A stretch of 64,000 bases of DNA from Erythrocercus mccallii (Eukaryota; Chordata; Aves; Passeriformes; Dicruridae). The DNA lies in assembly GCA_013397435.1 (NCBI GenBank), contig VZRG01002900.1, forward strand, positions 1,825 to 65,824. Direction: 5' to 3'. Shown in pieces: positions 1 through 10,391 of this stretch. Positions within the stretch are counted from its first letter, which is position 1, and each line of letters begins with the position of its first letter. The position numbers were made by a program, and so were the translations under genes. Below the pieces are notes generated by a model that was given only the letters and a program-made list of their open reading frames with translations, was not told where the DNA came from and did not search any database.

Positions 1-60
1 GGGCGGAGGCGGGAACGGGCCCCCCTCTGTGCCCTGGGGGGGAGCACGCTGCAGCAGTTT
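1..60. other. GC-rich edge, possibly part of a second CpG cluster
   Basis: The first 45 bases are strongly GC-rich and contain GC-box-like runs such as GGGCGGAGGCGGG. They stand apart from the AT-rich sequence that follows. The stretch may be the end of a GC-rich exon or promoter segment lying mostly outside the window. It is too short to assign. Confidence 0.3.
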
Positions 61-735
61 CATTTGCACCTGAATAAAGGCACCTGATTAAAGTCGCCCA
101 GCCGAGGAAGAGTGGAAGAATAGCTGGGGTGTGCAGCTTTTGAAATTTTTAGAATGTTCACTTAAAATAACAATCACAGGCATTGATAGAATGAAACAAA
201 ACACAGAATAGAATTTTCCAACCCAAAAATCTCCCTCGATTTACAGACATCTTCCCCAAAACTCAGGAGACAGCACAGATTCAGAAATGACACCCGGGAA
301 AGATTTGAAAAGGCAACGAAAAAGAACCTTTAAATTCCTCTTAGAGAAGAAGACCATATCCCTTATCATACACCGTCTACAAACAAAGTAAAACTACACA
401 ATAAATTATTAAAAACCAACTTAAAAGCACTAAAGAGAAAAAAAATTAAAAATTAAAAAACTGCATAAAACCTACTGAAATTAATTATCCCTCAAATACC
501 AACAAATGCATCCATAAAGTTACCTTCACTCAAAAACTAATTTACACACAATAAATAATATCAAAAAAATAAAACATTATATATCACCAAACAACGTATA
601 TGGAATAAAAACCGTATATAAATACCACTATCTATTAAACAGCACTCTACTCACTCTCTGCTATGAACTGTATCTATATAGAAATGTATACATAACTAAA
701 ATACATTCATTTGAACGTTAAGCCGACAACACAAA
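61..735. other. AT-rich stretch with strong A and C excess on the plus strand; no gene seen
   Basis: The plus strand is rich in A and C and nearly free of G between about 361 and 720, where I count roughly two dozen G in 360 bases against several times as many C. In vertebrates the transcribed sense strand usually gains G and T, so this bias fits leftward (minus-strand) transcription from the neighbouring CpG island. The stretch would then be the start of intron 1. No open frame resembles a protein. A TTTGAA hexamer lies at 710-715. Confidence 0.5.
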
Positions 736-793
736 ATTAAATATAAAAAAGCCGTTTCCCCCCCGCTCCTCCCCCCGCGGGCTGGCATGGCCG

Positions 794-816
794 TTGGCGG
801 GAAAAACCGCGCCAAA
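794..816. promoter_or_regulatory. Two opposed E2F-like sites
   Basis: TTGGCGGGAAA (794-804) and GCGCCAAA (809-816) both match the E2F/DP consensus TTTSSCGC, on opposite strands and separated by 4 bases. E2F sites near start sites are typical of genes for DNA replication and cell-cycle progression. They lie just inside the putative minus-strand intron (the donor is at 831-836), at the edge of the island. Binding is inferred from the motif only. Confidence 0.45.
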
Positions 817-836
817 GCCCCACCGCCGGCACTCAC

Positions 837-1100
837 CGCGCAGAATGCAGCCGCTCTGCTCCTCATGGAACACGGCCGCCCACGGCCTCCCGTGAACAGG
901 GGAGCCGCGTCCCCGCGCCGCTGCTGCGGCTCGGCCCGCAGCCGCGTGGCTCCGGCGTGGCTCCAGCAAGCGCCGAGAGAAAGCGCCAGGCCGTCCCGCC
1001 AGCCCGCCGGGCAGAGCGGAAATAGCGGTCTGCGCTCGGCTCCGCCCGCGCTCGCTGCCGCTGGCCACGCCCCTCCCAGGTCGGCACAGCCCCCGAGAAC
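837..1100 (-). other. Candidate first exon of a leftward gene, ending in a GTGAGT donor
   Basis: Read on the minus strand, the sequence ends in CTGCGCG followed directly by GTGAGT (plus positions 836 down to 831), a near-ideal vertebrate 5' splice site. It is the only strong donor I found inside the CpG island on either strand. The exon's 5' limit (transcription start) is not visible, so the right boundary given is arbitrary within the island. An ATG at 866-864 would give only about ten residues before the donor and has a poor Kozak context, so the exon may be mostly or wholly 5' UTR. The remaining exons would be left of the window. I do not recognise the gene. Confidence 0.35.
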
Positions 1101-1204
1101 GGCTCGGGCGGGGGCCGGGGCGCCGCGGGGAAAGCGGCGCTGCCCTCACGTTACACACGCAGAGCTCGGTTTTCCTGCAGCCGAGCCCCGCGGGAGCCCC
1201 GGCC

Positions 1205-1232
1205 GGACGGGAGCGCGCGGACGGGAGCGCGC
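1205..1232. repeat. 14-bp tandem duplication in the CpG island
   Basis: GGACGGGAGCGCGC occurs twice head to tail (1205-1218, 1219-1232). A related GGACGGGAGCAGGC lies at 1271-1284. Confidence 0.8.
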
Positions 1233-1300
1233 AGCAGCTCACAGGCGCTGACCACACAGAGCGCTAATTAGGACGGGAGCAGGCGGAGTCTCGGGGGAGA

Positions 1301-1420
1301 GCTGCAGTACCGCTCTCTGTGCACAGGGTGGCAGCACTGCCCCAGAGCTCCCAGCCCGGGGCTGCAGTACCGCTCTCTGCCCACAGGGTGGCGGCACTGC
1401 CGCCCAGCTCAGCCCGGGCT
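1301..1420. repeat. 60-bp tandem duplication in the CpG island
   Basis: Two head-to-tail copies (1301-1360 and 1361-1420) both begin GCTGCAGTACCGCTCTCTG. They match at 37 of the first 40 positions and share a similar AGCCCGGG end after a small shift. Two open frames on the minus strand repeat the same residues because of it. The copies may be a duplicated regulatory or transcription-start segment. Confidence 0.85.
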
Positions 1421-1550
1421 CGGCAGAGAGGCAGAGAGCGGAGGCAGAAAAGAACGCGCCCAAAAATCCCCTCCAATAAATGCCCCCAAAGAGCCCCAAC
1501 CATAACTACAAGAACCCTGCCACTGCCCAAATTCAAACCAAAAAAGCCTT

Positions 1551-2028
1551 CATTTTAGGCTACATTTCAATATTTTTTGTGCTTCTTATTTTAATATTGG
1601 TATTTATCATTATCATTTATCTTTTATGTTCATATATAATATGTAGATATGAATATAAAAGATAAATGATTATTATAATATATGCAATGTGCAATATAAT
1701 ATCTTGTATTTACGTATATTATTGATATTAGTTTTCGTATTTTATAATGCTATTTTTATTATAATTTTCTATGTTTGTATTTTTTAAAATTTCTTTTTAT
1801 TTATTTATATTTTAAAAGATATTTTAAACTACATGAATTCATTAACCTAACACATCAGAAGCACAATTAATTAGAATTAAATTAGCCTGGTTTTCTAAGA
1901 GGTAAATATTTAAATTTTATTAAAATAATATTGGCATATTTTCTCTTCTTGGTTTTTTTTGAGGGGGTGGTTTTAGGGAGGTTCTGTTTTATTTTTGTTC
2001 TGGTTTTGTTTCTTTGTTTTATCTGCAG
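1551..2028. other. T-rich, then G/T-rich stretch ending in an acceptor-like CAG; no gene seen
   Basis: From 1551 to about 1830 the plus strand is AT-rich with a clear T excess. From about 1930 it becomes G/T-rich and leads into TTTGTTTTATCTGCAG, which ends at 2028 and resembles a 3' splice site. The bias is opposite to that of 61-735. Whether anything is spliced here is unknown. An open frame runs to 2235 but is not recognisable. Confidence 0.4.
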
Positions 2029-5000
2029 CAAATCCAAGGACATGTGCCCCATGTGCTTTTGGTTAGGGCTCCAAGTGCTGAGCAGGAGGTGATTATTGCT
2101 GGGCTAGAGGAGACCTTATTTATTGCTTTTGTTGGAGCCCAAACCCAGTCTGGTGTGTTCCTCTCTGTGCTGGAGCAGAAGTTTGAATGGGCTGTGGAGG
2201 TCTGCTTCCCTCTCACCTCAGCAGCTGAGGGGTAGCATTACCCCTGCGATTATACAGCTGACAGCAATAATTTCTGAGTTGTTCTGTTTCAATGGGATTA
2301 TAGCAATACATTATCTCATTACAGTAGTGATAATACTTCAAAAACATCTTCAATGGGAAATTAAATGAAAAGGAAGTTGTGAAAATACAGTGGGCCGTTG
2401 TTCTTGTGGATGTCAGTGATGTTCATAGCATGAAGAGGCCTGGAGGGTGTCATCTGCACTGAAGAGTTCCCAGCATTGTGGAAGCTGTTATCTGTGTCTT
2501 TGCACCATTACGACCCATATATAAGGCTTTTTCTAAATATTTCTAGAGAAGGTAGAGAAAATACAGTAAGAAATTTGGCTTTGAGCAACAGTGGAAAGAC
2601 AACTGCTATGGGAAAAAGTGGGAAATTACCATTCCTAAGGTCTCATGATATAGTTAGCATTTCAAATGACTTACTTTTCTAAAGGAAAAGTGAGGATAAA
2701 AGTGACTGTTTGTAAAAATGCTATTTCTCAGCCAGACTCTCAATCCAGGGGAGGTGATTTTTCTGCCTTAGAAATAACTTGAAGTAGTTCAGCTCTGCTG
2801 ATCTCAGTGTTGTCTTTCACTTTCTGGGGAATATAATGCATTTATGTTTTTATTAATTTCTTGAGGTGGGCAACTTTTGTGTAAAAAGTGGGCTTGGATA
2901 AACACTCATTTTTGAAGTTGTCTGTGGACTCGTGTTATATCCTGTTTGAAAGAGAAGACAATGCTGTGGAAATGAAAAATGATTTTGTAGAAAAAGTTAT
3001 CTTTCCTACAGGATACTACAGAAATAGTGTTTCACAGCAGGGTTTATTGCTTTTCCCTAAGATATATAGACATGTGTTATCAGTTTAATACAGCTCCTGG
3101 ACTTACAGAGGAATAACATCACTTCCGAAGCTGCAGATAATACAGAGTAGATCTTACGGAGCCAAAGAACTTTACATTAGTCAAGCTTTGGCTTTGTTGT
3201 TGGTGTCTCTTGGTTTCTCAAGAGCTTTTGAGTAATTATTTTAGTAACTCTAATTTTCTGTTTGCAAAAGTATAACTAATACAGGTTATAGTCTTTTAAA
3301 CAAAATTTTCTTCCCAGCAAAATGCCAGGCTATTTAAATGCAAATGGGAAAGGGGAGAAGTAAGAATTATCTCAGTGGATATTTGAATGCATTGAGTGAG
3401 TATTACATAGGTACTTGTTTTGCCCAAGAATCATGTTTTTTGGAAGACACAGATAAATTTTCATTCCATGAAGAAATTTGAAATCTTAAAGATAAGCTTA
3501 AAAAGTCTGTGGAAAAAAATAGTGTTTTGGAGATTTATAGAATTTAAAACTTAAGACTCATCCCATTTCAGGATACAATAAAAAAAATTCATTCAGCTTT
3601 CCTGAATGAAAAGGATAAAAGCTCAACTGCTTTTCCTTCCTTTTCCTTGATACTAGCATTGCCTCATTGTATGTAATGAATATAATTTTCTTGGGTGTAA
3701 TAATTTCTGAGGCAGAGTAATCTTTGGAAAGCCTAAGAAAAATCAAAGGAGACAAGATAATTACAAGGACTGCCACTATCTGATGATATGGAGGTGCACA
3801 CATTCTATGCTTGAAGTGAAACATCTAGGCATAATCAGGAGCTCATGCATAAACTCCCACTCATCAGGATGAAGTCAGAATTGAGCCTGCTGTTGCAAGT
3901 GACAGTGGTTATTTAGGGTGGAAAGATATTAGTACCGATATATATATAGTGCTGGAAACCTCTCTGCTAAACGTCATGAGGCCATCCTCTGCATTTTGAT
4001 TTGAACGTAGTGAATTGCAAATGCCAAGCTGTAAAAACATCATCAGTAAATTGAGCATCTCACTTGTTAACTGTAAGGAAGAGGATTGCCATTTCCAGTG
4101 TGCAAATCGATAAGCATGGAAAGTCTTTTACATCTACCTTGAAGGTGTTGCTCTGTGGTTGCATGGCTGATGCCTTCGAGGAGTACAAATGATTAGAACA
4201 GTAACATTTGTCTAGATTGCTCTGTATTTAGTAATGAGTCTCGGGGTATTTGGCCAATTGTGCAAATTTAGAACCCTAGAAGTACAATACGTGAAACCAA
4301 TCAAAATGCAGCATCTGTCTACTTCCTAACTGTAGTGTCAATAATACTCTTGTGGTGGCTTAAGGAGAATGCCTGAACATATTAGTAGTAAAAAATGAAA
4401 TCCTTGTTAGGTGTGCCTTGCAGGGCTTTCACAGTATGACTTGTCACTCAGAGTGGATTAGAGGTGGGACAGCTATTAGTCCAGAATTGCTCATACGAAG
4501 TGAAACAGCAAAACCTAATTTTAAACCTTGACCTTTGAGGTGCTGCTGCAGGGCATGTGTTCCCAGTGCCCTTTGGAGTCTGCCATACAGAGGTTTTCAT
4601 TTGCTATAATGTGACCCAGCATGCATAAAATGAAGGTTGTCTCAGAATTAGCTAAGTAATTTTCATTTGATTAAGTACATAGTGATTTATTTGGCAAACT
4701 TGCTATTTTGCGTCTTTCCTGGCAGCTCTGCTTGTTTAATTTGCTGGTGGGTTGTGGGTTTTTTTGGTTTTGGTGGGTTTTTCTGGTTTGGTTTTGGTTG
4801 TTTCTTCTTCTTGTTGTGTTTGTTTGGGTTTTGTTTGAAAATGATGCAATAAAGGAAAATTCTTATTACTGACAGTACTACATTAAATGAAAAGAGAAAT
4901 AAGGAGTGATAGAAATGTGGTGCTGCTTGAAGATGCTATGCTGGCACCGGATGGAATATTTTAAGATTTGTCTTCATCTAACATGAGTTAGGTTGAAGGT

Positions 5001-8000
5001 TGGATTCAAGAGACAAAATGACTTTGAGAGTTGGTTATGCTGTTCCTATGAGCCTTGCTTGATGTAGACTCCACTATAGGAATGATAGCAGAGTTCTTGT
5101 AAATGCAAATTCTTTATAAGCAGAAGTTAGATTGATTGACATTTTTGCAAACCTTTTGCAGTTGCAAGATTTGCATTTAACTGGATGATGGCGAGCAAGG
5201 TTTGCAGAAGATAAGCGGCAAGCAATGCAACTTCATTTTAAGGAGGAAACTAAATATTATTGTGTTACTATCTTATGTGCTCACTGAATTAGTTTATAGG
5301 TCTCTTTTAATAATTCTTCCTCTAATGACTGCAGAAAGAAATTGTGATAAGAAACAGGGTAGAGAAGGAAGAGTGCTCAGAATTTATAGGCTGGATGAGC
5401 TGGTGGATAACCTTGATCCACTCAGAAAATCCAGCCAGACATCAAGAGTTATGGAGCTGCCTGTAATTTGTGTTAAACATAGGTTTATGAGGGGTTATTA
5501 GGATGGATGTACCTGATCCAGGGTAGGAAGCAAAGCAGGTGTAATTGTGAATAAAATTGGTGACTGCCACTGAGAGAACAAATGATCCTCCTATGGCTGC
5601 CTAAATGGCTGCCGCTTTCTTATCACCGTATGGCTCATCTCTCAGTGCCTCATCCACAGTTCTGGAACTTCTGAGCTCACAAGCTTTTCTGCCTTTCTCT
5701 TCTAACAGTCAAAGTGCAGTTTGCCCTGTCTGAGGATATGGCTGGAGCAACTTCTGACAAGGCAAAGTGATCTCAGTGCTGTGTCCTTCCCTCAGACATC
5801 TGTGAATTCCTCATTTTTACATAAATAATTTTATCAGTTCGTACTTGTTTCTTCTGTGTAGTGCAATAGGCTGGGACATAGACAGGAGTAGCTGGAAAAA
5901 GTCATTTTACTACTTAAAATAACATTTTTATCTTTGGAAGACATCTTTGACAAACTGTTGGCGGTCCCTTACTAGAAAGAAGCTTTTATTCATGTCAGAG
6001 TGCTGTCTCTATTAGGGTTTGCAATATTAGTGCCAGCTGAATTTGTATCACAAACCTTGTTCTGTTTCAGGATTGGTTTTTTGTGTTTTCTTTGTTTAGA
6101 ACAGCCATTCGGGACCTACTGTGTTATTTACCGTAGAGATAATACACAGTGATACATTTTGAATGCTTTTTAATGTGTTTTCTGACAAATTGTCTGTTGC
6201 TGTGTTAGGTGTGAAATCATCTAAAGGGGGACAAGCGATTTGGCATTTGTGCAAGCTTGTTGCTTCTAACTAACATTTGCTTTAGATTAGAACAGTGAAT
6301 GCTGTCTCCAGCGAAGAAATGCTTTGCATTTTCTCAATGGTATTTTAAAATGGAGTATTGCTAGTTTGAATGAGTCAGCTGAAATTACAGAAAATGTTTC
6401 CTTTAAAATAACATCTGAATAGAAGCAGCTGTCATATCACACAGAACCTGAAACAAAGCATAGCACAAAACTTGGTTGACATGTAATAACCCTGCTATTA
6501 GATTCTATAATGCTTTAATTTCTTCCCTGGGATATCTTTTGTGCACTAGGAATAGTGTATTTGCATGTGAATGGAAAAAGCTAAATTATATTCCTGGGTT
6601 TGTGCAAAGGATGATAGAAAAACTCCTTAATTTTTATTTCTCGAATCGTTGTATCAGACTAAAACTTCTCTCATTGCTATCCCTGTGTTTGTCAGTTGGA
6701 GTTCTGAGTTCATCTAAATATTGTATGAGGTTCAGTGAACAGTGAAAATCTTTCTAATCTCACTAGTGGATTAATCAATACAATAGTTTCCCTTATAGGA
6801 AGTTATCGGTAGTCAGCTTAGTTTACGCTCATTTTTCTATTTACTTTTGGGACTACTCTCTGCAGCTCCATTATTTCTGGTTCATTTTAATTCAGTGAAA
6901 ATGCTCTGAAAATTTTTTAAGCTAGACATATTTAATTTTGTTTGGGAAATGAACAGGAAAAAAATCCCAACCCAGAAATGGTATTCTCTATTGGCATATT
7001 TTGATGCTATGAAATATAATTTTTGGAAGGGCAATCAAAATGAAATCTCGAGTGTATTTGAAATCAAAAAGATCTGGTGGCACAGCAAACACAAGGCATT
7101 TTATTTATTGCAGTGAGGCTTCACAAAGAAGAAAGATAAGGGTGACTTGGTAAGAAGCTAGCTTTCAGATGGCAGATAAAACTATAAAATGAAAAGCATA
7201 GACTGATGGACAGAAAATGTTAATGTCTGTTCTCTGAGTTATATTATCCATTTCACAAAGTGAAGCAGCAGACTGACTTTTTCACCTCTCCTATGGCTAC
7301 ATAAAATTGCAGCCACTGTATTTAGTCAAATTGTCGTTTTAGATTAACTATTTCCAGGAATTCAGCACAGAAATGTAATCAACATACTGAAAGCCTTTTC
7401 TGAAGGCGGAGAAAAGGATAATGGTAAAAAATGAGTGAAATACTCAGACCAACCTTTCTTTTATAATATTTAGGGCTGGCACAAAATGTAGATGAAGGGG
7501 ATCATACTCTCCTGCTGCTTGTGCTGAAGGTCTCATTTTGCTTGAAAGGAAGATACGTCTAGGTCTTAAAAACTTGCTAACAGCGTGCTGCACTGAAGGC
7601 AATTTGCCTCTAATATTTGAAGTGGAACTCTTTGCTTTCCCACAACCCCTCCCTAGTGTGGTGGGGCTTTCCAAACTCAAAACTGAGGGTAAAATACGAC
7701 TTAAAGGAAGAGGGTGGTGTGCAGAATAGCTGTTGTGGCCAGCCCATTATTGTGGACTCCTTGTCATTGAACAAGCCCAGAAAAATCTGCTTTGAAGTCT
7801 GTATGGATCTCTTAGCATTAAAGCAATAGGGCTTAGCTGGGGTTTGTTAAGTGGTCAGGGTGAGCTGCCTGCTTTTGAACTTAGTGTGCACATTAGAAGC
7901 ACCTTTTTGGGGTTAAAAGAATGAGGAAGGTAAAAAAATTTCCGAGCAATAATGTGGGAATGCATTGAAACTGTCCCTTGGTTTTGACCTACTCCATTGT

Positions 8001-8391
8001 ACCTGCATGTTGTAGAGAATAGCTCACCAGGTAACCCAATGGAGTGCATTGATTCAGGTTGCATTCAATACTGAAAAAAACCCATTAATTAAAGATGGAG
8101 GGGAAACCTTGCGCTACAAAGACTAAAAACTGTTTCATTTGCCCTCTAGGTGTTCTTTTATTTAAATAAATAAAACAAGTAATGTAGCAGGAATTGTATC
8201 AAGATCTGTAGAGTCTCCCTGACAAGTTTTTGTTTCCATAAATCTCAAAGATTTTGATCTAATATTTTATATGTATATTAACCCCCCATACTCACCTGTG
8301 CCTTTGCAGTAGCTCTAAATGGCCTCTTTGTCACCAGCTGTCTGAAATAGAGGGAGAATGATGGAGATGTATTACACAAGGACTGGGAATA
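2029..8391. other. No gene recognised; AT-rich intergenic or intronic DNA
   Basis: Only short open frames of chance length (under 100 codons) and no family motif are seen. Small structures include a 7-bp stem with a 4-base loop at 2229-2246 and a G/T-rich simple stretch at 4744-4835. No repeat family could be assigned. Confidence 0.5.
4744..4835. repeat. G/T-rich low-complexity stretch
   Basis: The plus strand alternates short G runs and T runs (GGTGGGTTGTGGGTTTTTTT and similar) with almost no A or C. A hydrophobic open frame of 61 codons across it is a by-product of this composition. Confidence 0.7.
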
Positions 8392-8395
8392 TATT

Positions 8396-8827
8396 TGATG
8401 CCTTGAAGTGGCTACCTAGAACAGAGGCTAGACGAGGTTAAGAGAATAAAAGCAGGTATTTATTAAAGGCTTCAAAAGGTACGTCTTGGGCAGTCTGAAA
8501 CCTCTGAAGCTACACCTGAGATGGACAACGGTCATGCGTTTTTCAGAGAATTATGTTTGGTCCATTTGCATATCAGGGGTTATTCCTCCAATTACAGCTT
8601 CAGATAATGAAGTCATTACCTGAAGTTTTCTCCTCCCAATTCACTTTTTTTAATACACCTTTCAGGGACTGAGGCTGTAGGGTGTCCTTGGATCTTAGGC
8701 CCAAAGGGATTGTTTTGTCTGACCAAAAAGTGAAGACAAGTAACTAACGCTTTATATGGAGTCTAGGGTGATGCACTAATGCAGTACAGGATTTGAAAAA
8801 TATAAAGGCTAAAATCTTAAGGCATCA
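8396..8827 (-). mobile_element. Solo LTR of an endogenous retrovirus (family A, copy 1)
   Basis: This 432-bp element starts TGATGCCTT and ends AAGGCATCA, a 9-bp terminal inverted repeat with the TG...CA ends of retroviral LTRs. The 4-bp direct repeat TATT lies exactly on both sides (8392-8395 and 8828-8831), which marks a target-site duplication. It aligns over its whole length with 39720-40156. The orientation is set by an AATAAA-type signal on the minus strand near 8455-8460, where the sense strand reads CTTTAATAAATACCTGC, about 60 bases before the LTR end. A 4-bp duplication is typical of gammaretrovirus-like (class I) elements. No internal retroviral sequence adjoins it, so it is a solo LTR left by recombination. 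It is more diverged in its TATA region than copy 2. Confidence 0.85.
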
Positions 8828-10365
8828 TATTCTGCACAGGACACAATTTAAATCAGTGATGTTCCTGTTAGTGTTAACATGGTGGATGAGTCTTTCCAGA
8901 TACAGGGAATCCTCATCTGCCAACAACCAGGCAGAAAGGGATGCAAAACAAAAGGAAGCGTAGCATAGGTTGGCTCCAGTGAGCGAAGGGAAATGAATGT
9001 TTGAGTACCAGACCCTTGGGCCTCAGTGTCTGACAGCACAGCTGGTTTTAGAGGGATAGGAGAATCTCAGTATTGCTACACCTCCTTTTAGTAAGGCACA
9101 AAATGCCAGAGTCTGGTTGTGGCACCTTTGAGTTCCCTTCCAATTGTAAGCTTTATTTAATGCCTATTGTCATGGCTGTGCTTTGTCTTTACCTGGTGAC
9201 TTGCTTGCCCTTCAGTCTTTGAGAAACTCTCTCCAAAAATCAAGTGATGGCTGCCTTGCTTTTTTTTAACTCCTTGGCTAAGATTCTCAATAGTTTTCAC
9301 AAGGAGTATTTTGGCAATTCTTAACCAAATAAAACTCCCCTTCTGTGTCTAATAATCTACCTTCCTGCACTTTCACTTCACTTCAGTACACAAACATAAT
9401 AGATCTAGGAGACTTCAAAGCTCTTGCGTTACTCCACTTGCACTCTTGAACTTGCCTAGAGGATTGATTTTTTTTTAAATATTCTTCCCAGTCCATGACC
9501 TCCCCTGACAGTATCAGCCCAAGGCACATTGCTTGCTATTGAGTTATAACACTCCAGACTTGGGCATGTTTCTCATGTTTTTGCTGCTGAGGCTGTTGAA
9601 GAAAAGGATAGTTTGTGCCTGGTGCACCAAAATTGATGCATTTCAAAATGAAACTGGAGGTTTGCACTGAACAGCACAATTTTGCATTTCATTTGGTTTC
9701 AATATTTATTTTCTTTAAAAAAATAGAGAAGAGTTAGTGTGTTGGTGTTGTAGGACAATAGCTAGTGTTTGTTCAATAACTGTTTGATCAAAAACATTCA
9801 TAACAATTAAAAACAAGATAACAGTTTTTGTTTTTCAGACACCTTCTAGGCAGATGGATCATCAAGCCCATGGCAAAACTATACAGTGTACAAAATAATT
9901 GTTTTATCTTTGCTGGCTTTTTGTTGCCTCAGGGACATGATGTAGCGGTTGTTTCAACAGAGAGTGCGTTAAGCATTGCCATGCTCTGGGGAATTTTTTT
10001 CTGAATTTTCCCGGGATGTATGCTGATACTGTTTTTTCATTTGTGTGAAAGGTCTCAGTACTTTAAGAAGCGGATTGATCTTGCCTCAACCCTCACCTGG
10101 GAGGAGAGACTCCTGCTCTGCCTTCTGCTCAGGGCATTTTCTTAGCTGGCAATACAGCCATTCTTGGCAAATATCCAAAATGTCCATTGTTCTTCTTCCT
10201 CAGTTCCCTTTTCAGCTTGGCATGTGGGTGGATATGTGTAGGTGTTGATCTGTAGCTGTAAAGACAACATATTATGGAAAGAAGAATGGTCTATTATAAA
10301 GTAACAAAAATCCTTTCAGTTCACAATGCCATTTTTCATTGACGTAACAGTTATCTACAACTAAG

Positions 10366-10391
10366 AAAAACAAACTACAAAAACAAACTAC
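10366..10391. repeat. 13-bp exact tandem duplication
   Basis: AAAAACAAACTAC occurs twice without a spacer (10366-10378, 10379-10391). Confidence 0.9.

Larger units (their letters stand above)
770..1450. promoter_or_regulatory. CpG island, probable (possibly bidirectional) promoter
   Basis: About 700 bases are very GC-rich and dense in CpG, in sharp contrast to AT-rich flanks on both sides. The island holds GC-box/KLF-type motifs (CTCCGCCCGCG near 1040, CCACGCCCCTCCC near 1065), an ETS-like core (GCGGAAAT near 1016) and paired E2F-like sites at 794-816. There is no clear TATA box, as is usual for CpG-island promoters. The strand bias changes from A/C-rich on the left to T-rich on the right near 1550, which fits transcription leaving in both directions. 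Open frames of 154 and 179 codons cross the island on opposite strands, but they are compositional by-products of GC-rich DNA that lacks stops. Confidence 0.85.

Noticed and set aside
787..1251. 154-codon plus-strand frame in the CpG island
   Set aside because: It mirrors the minus-strand frame. The composition explains it, and there is no domain or plus-strand donor.
718..1257. 179-codon minus-strand frame across the CpG island
   Set aside because: It is rich in Arg, Pro, Ala and Gly as expected from GC-rich DNA, crosses a strong splice donor and continues into the AT-rich flank.
4667..4852. Hydrophobic 61-codon frame resembling a membrane peptide
   Set aside because: It is a translation of a G/T-rich low-complexity stretch.
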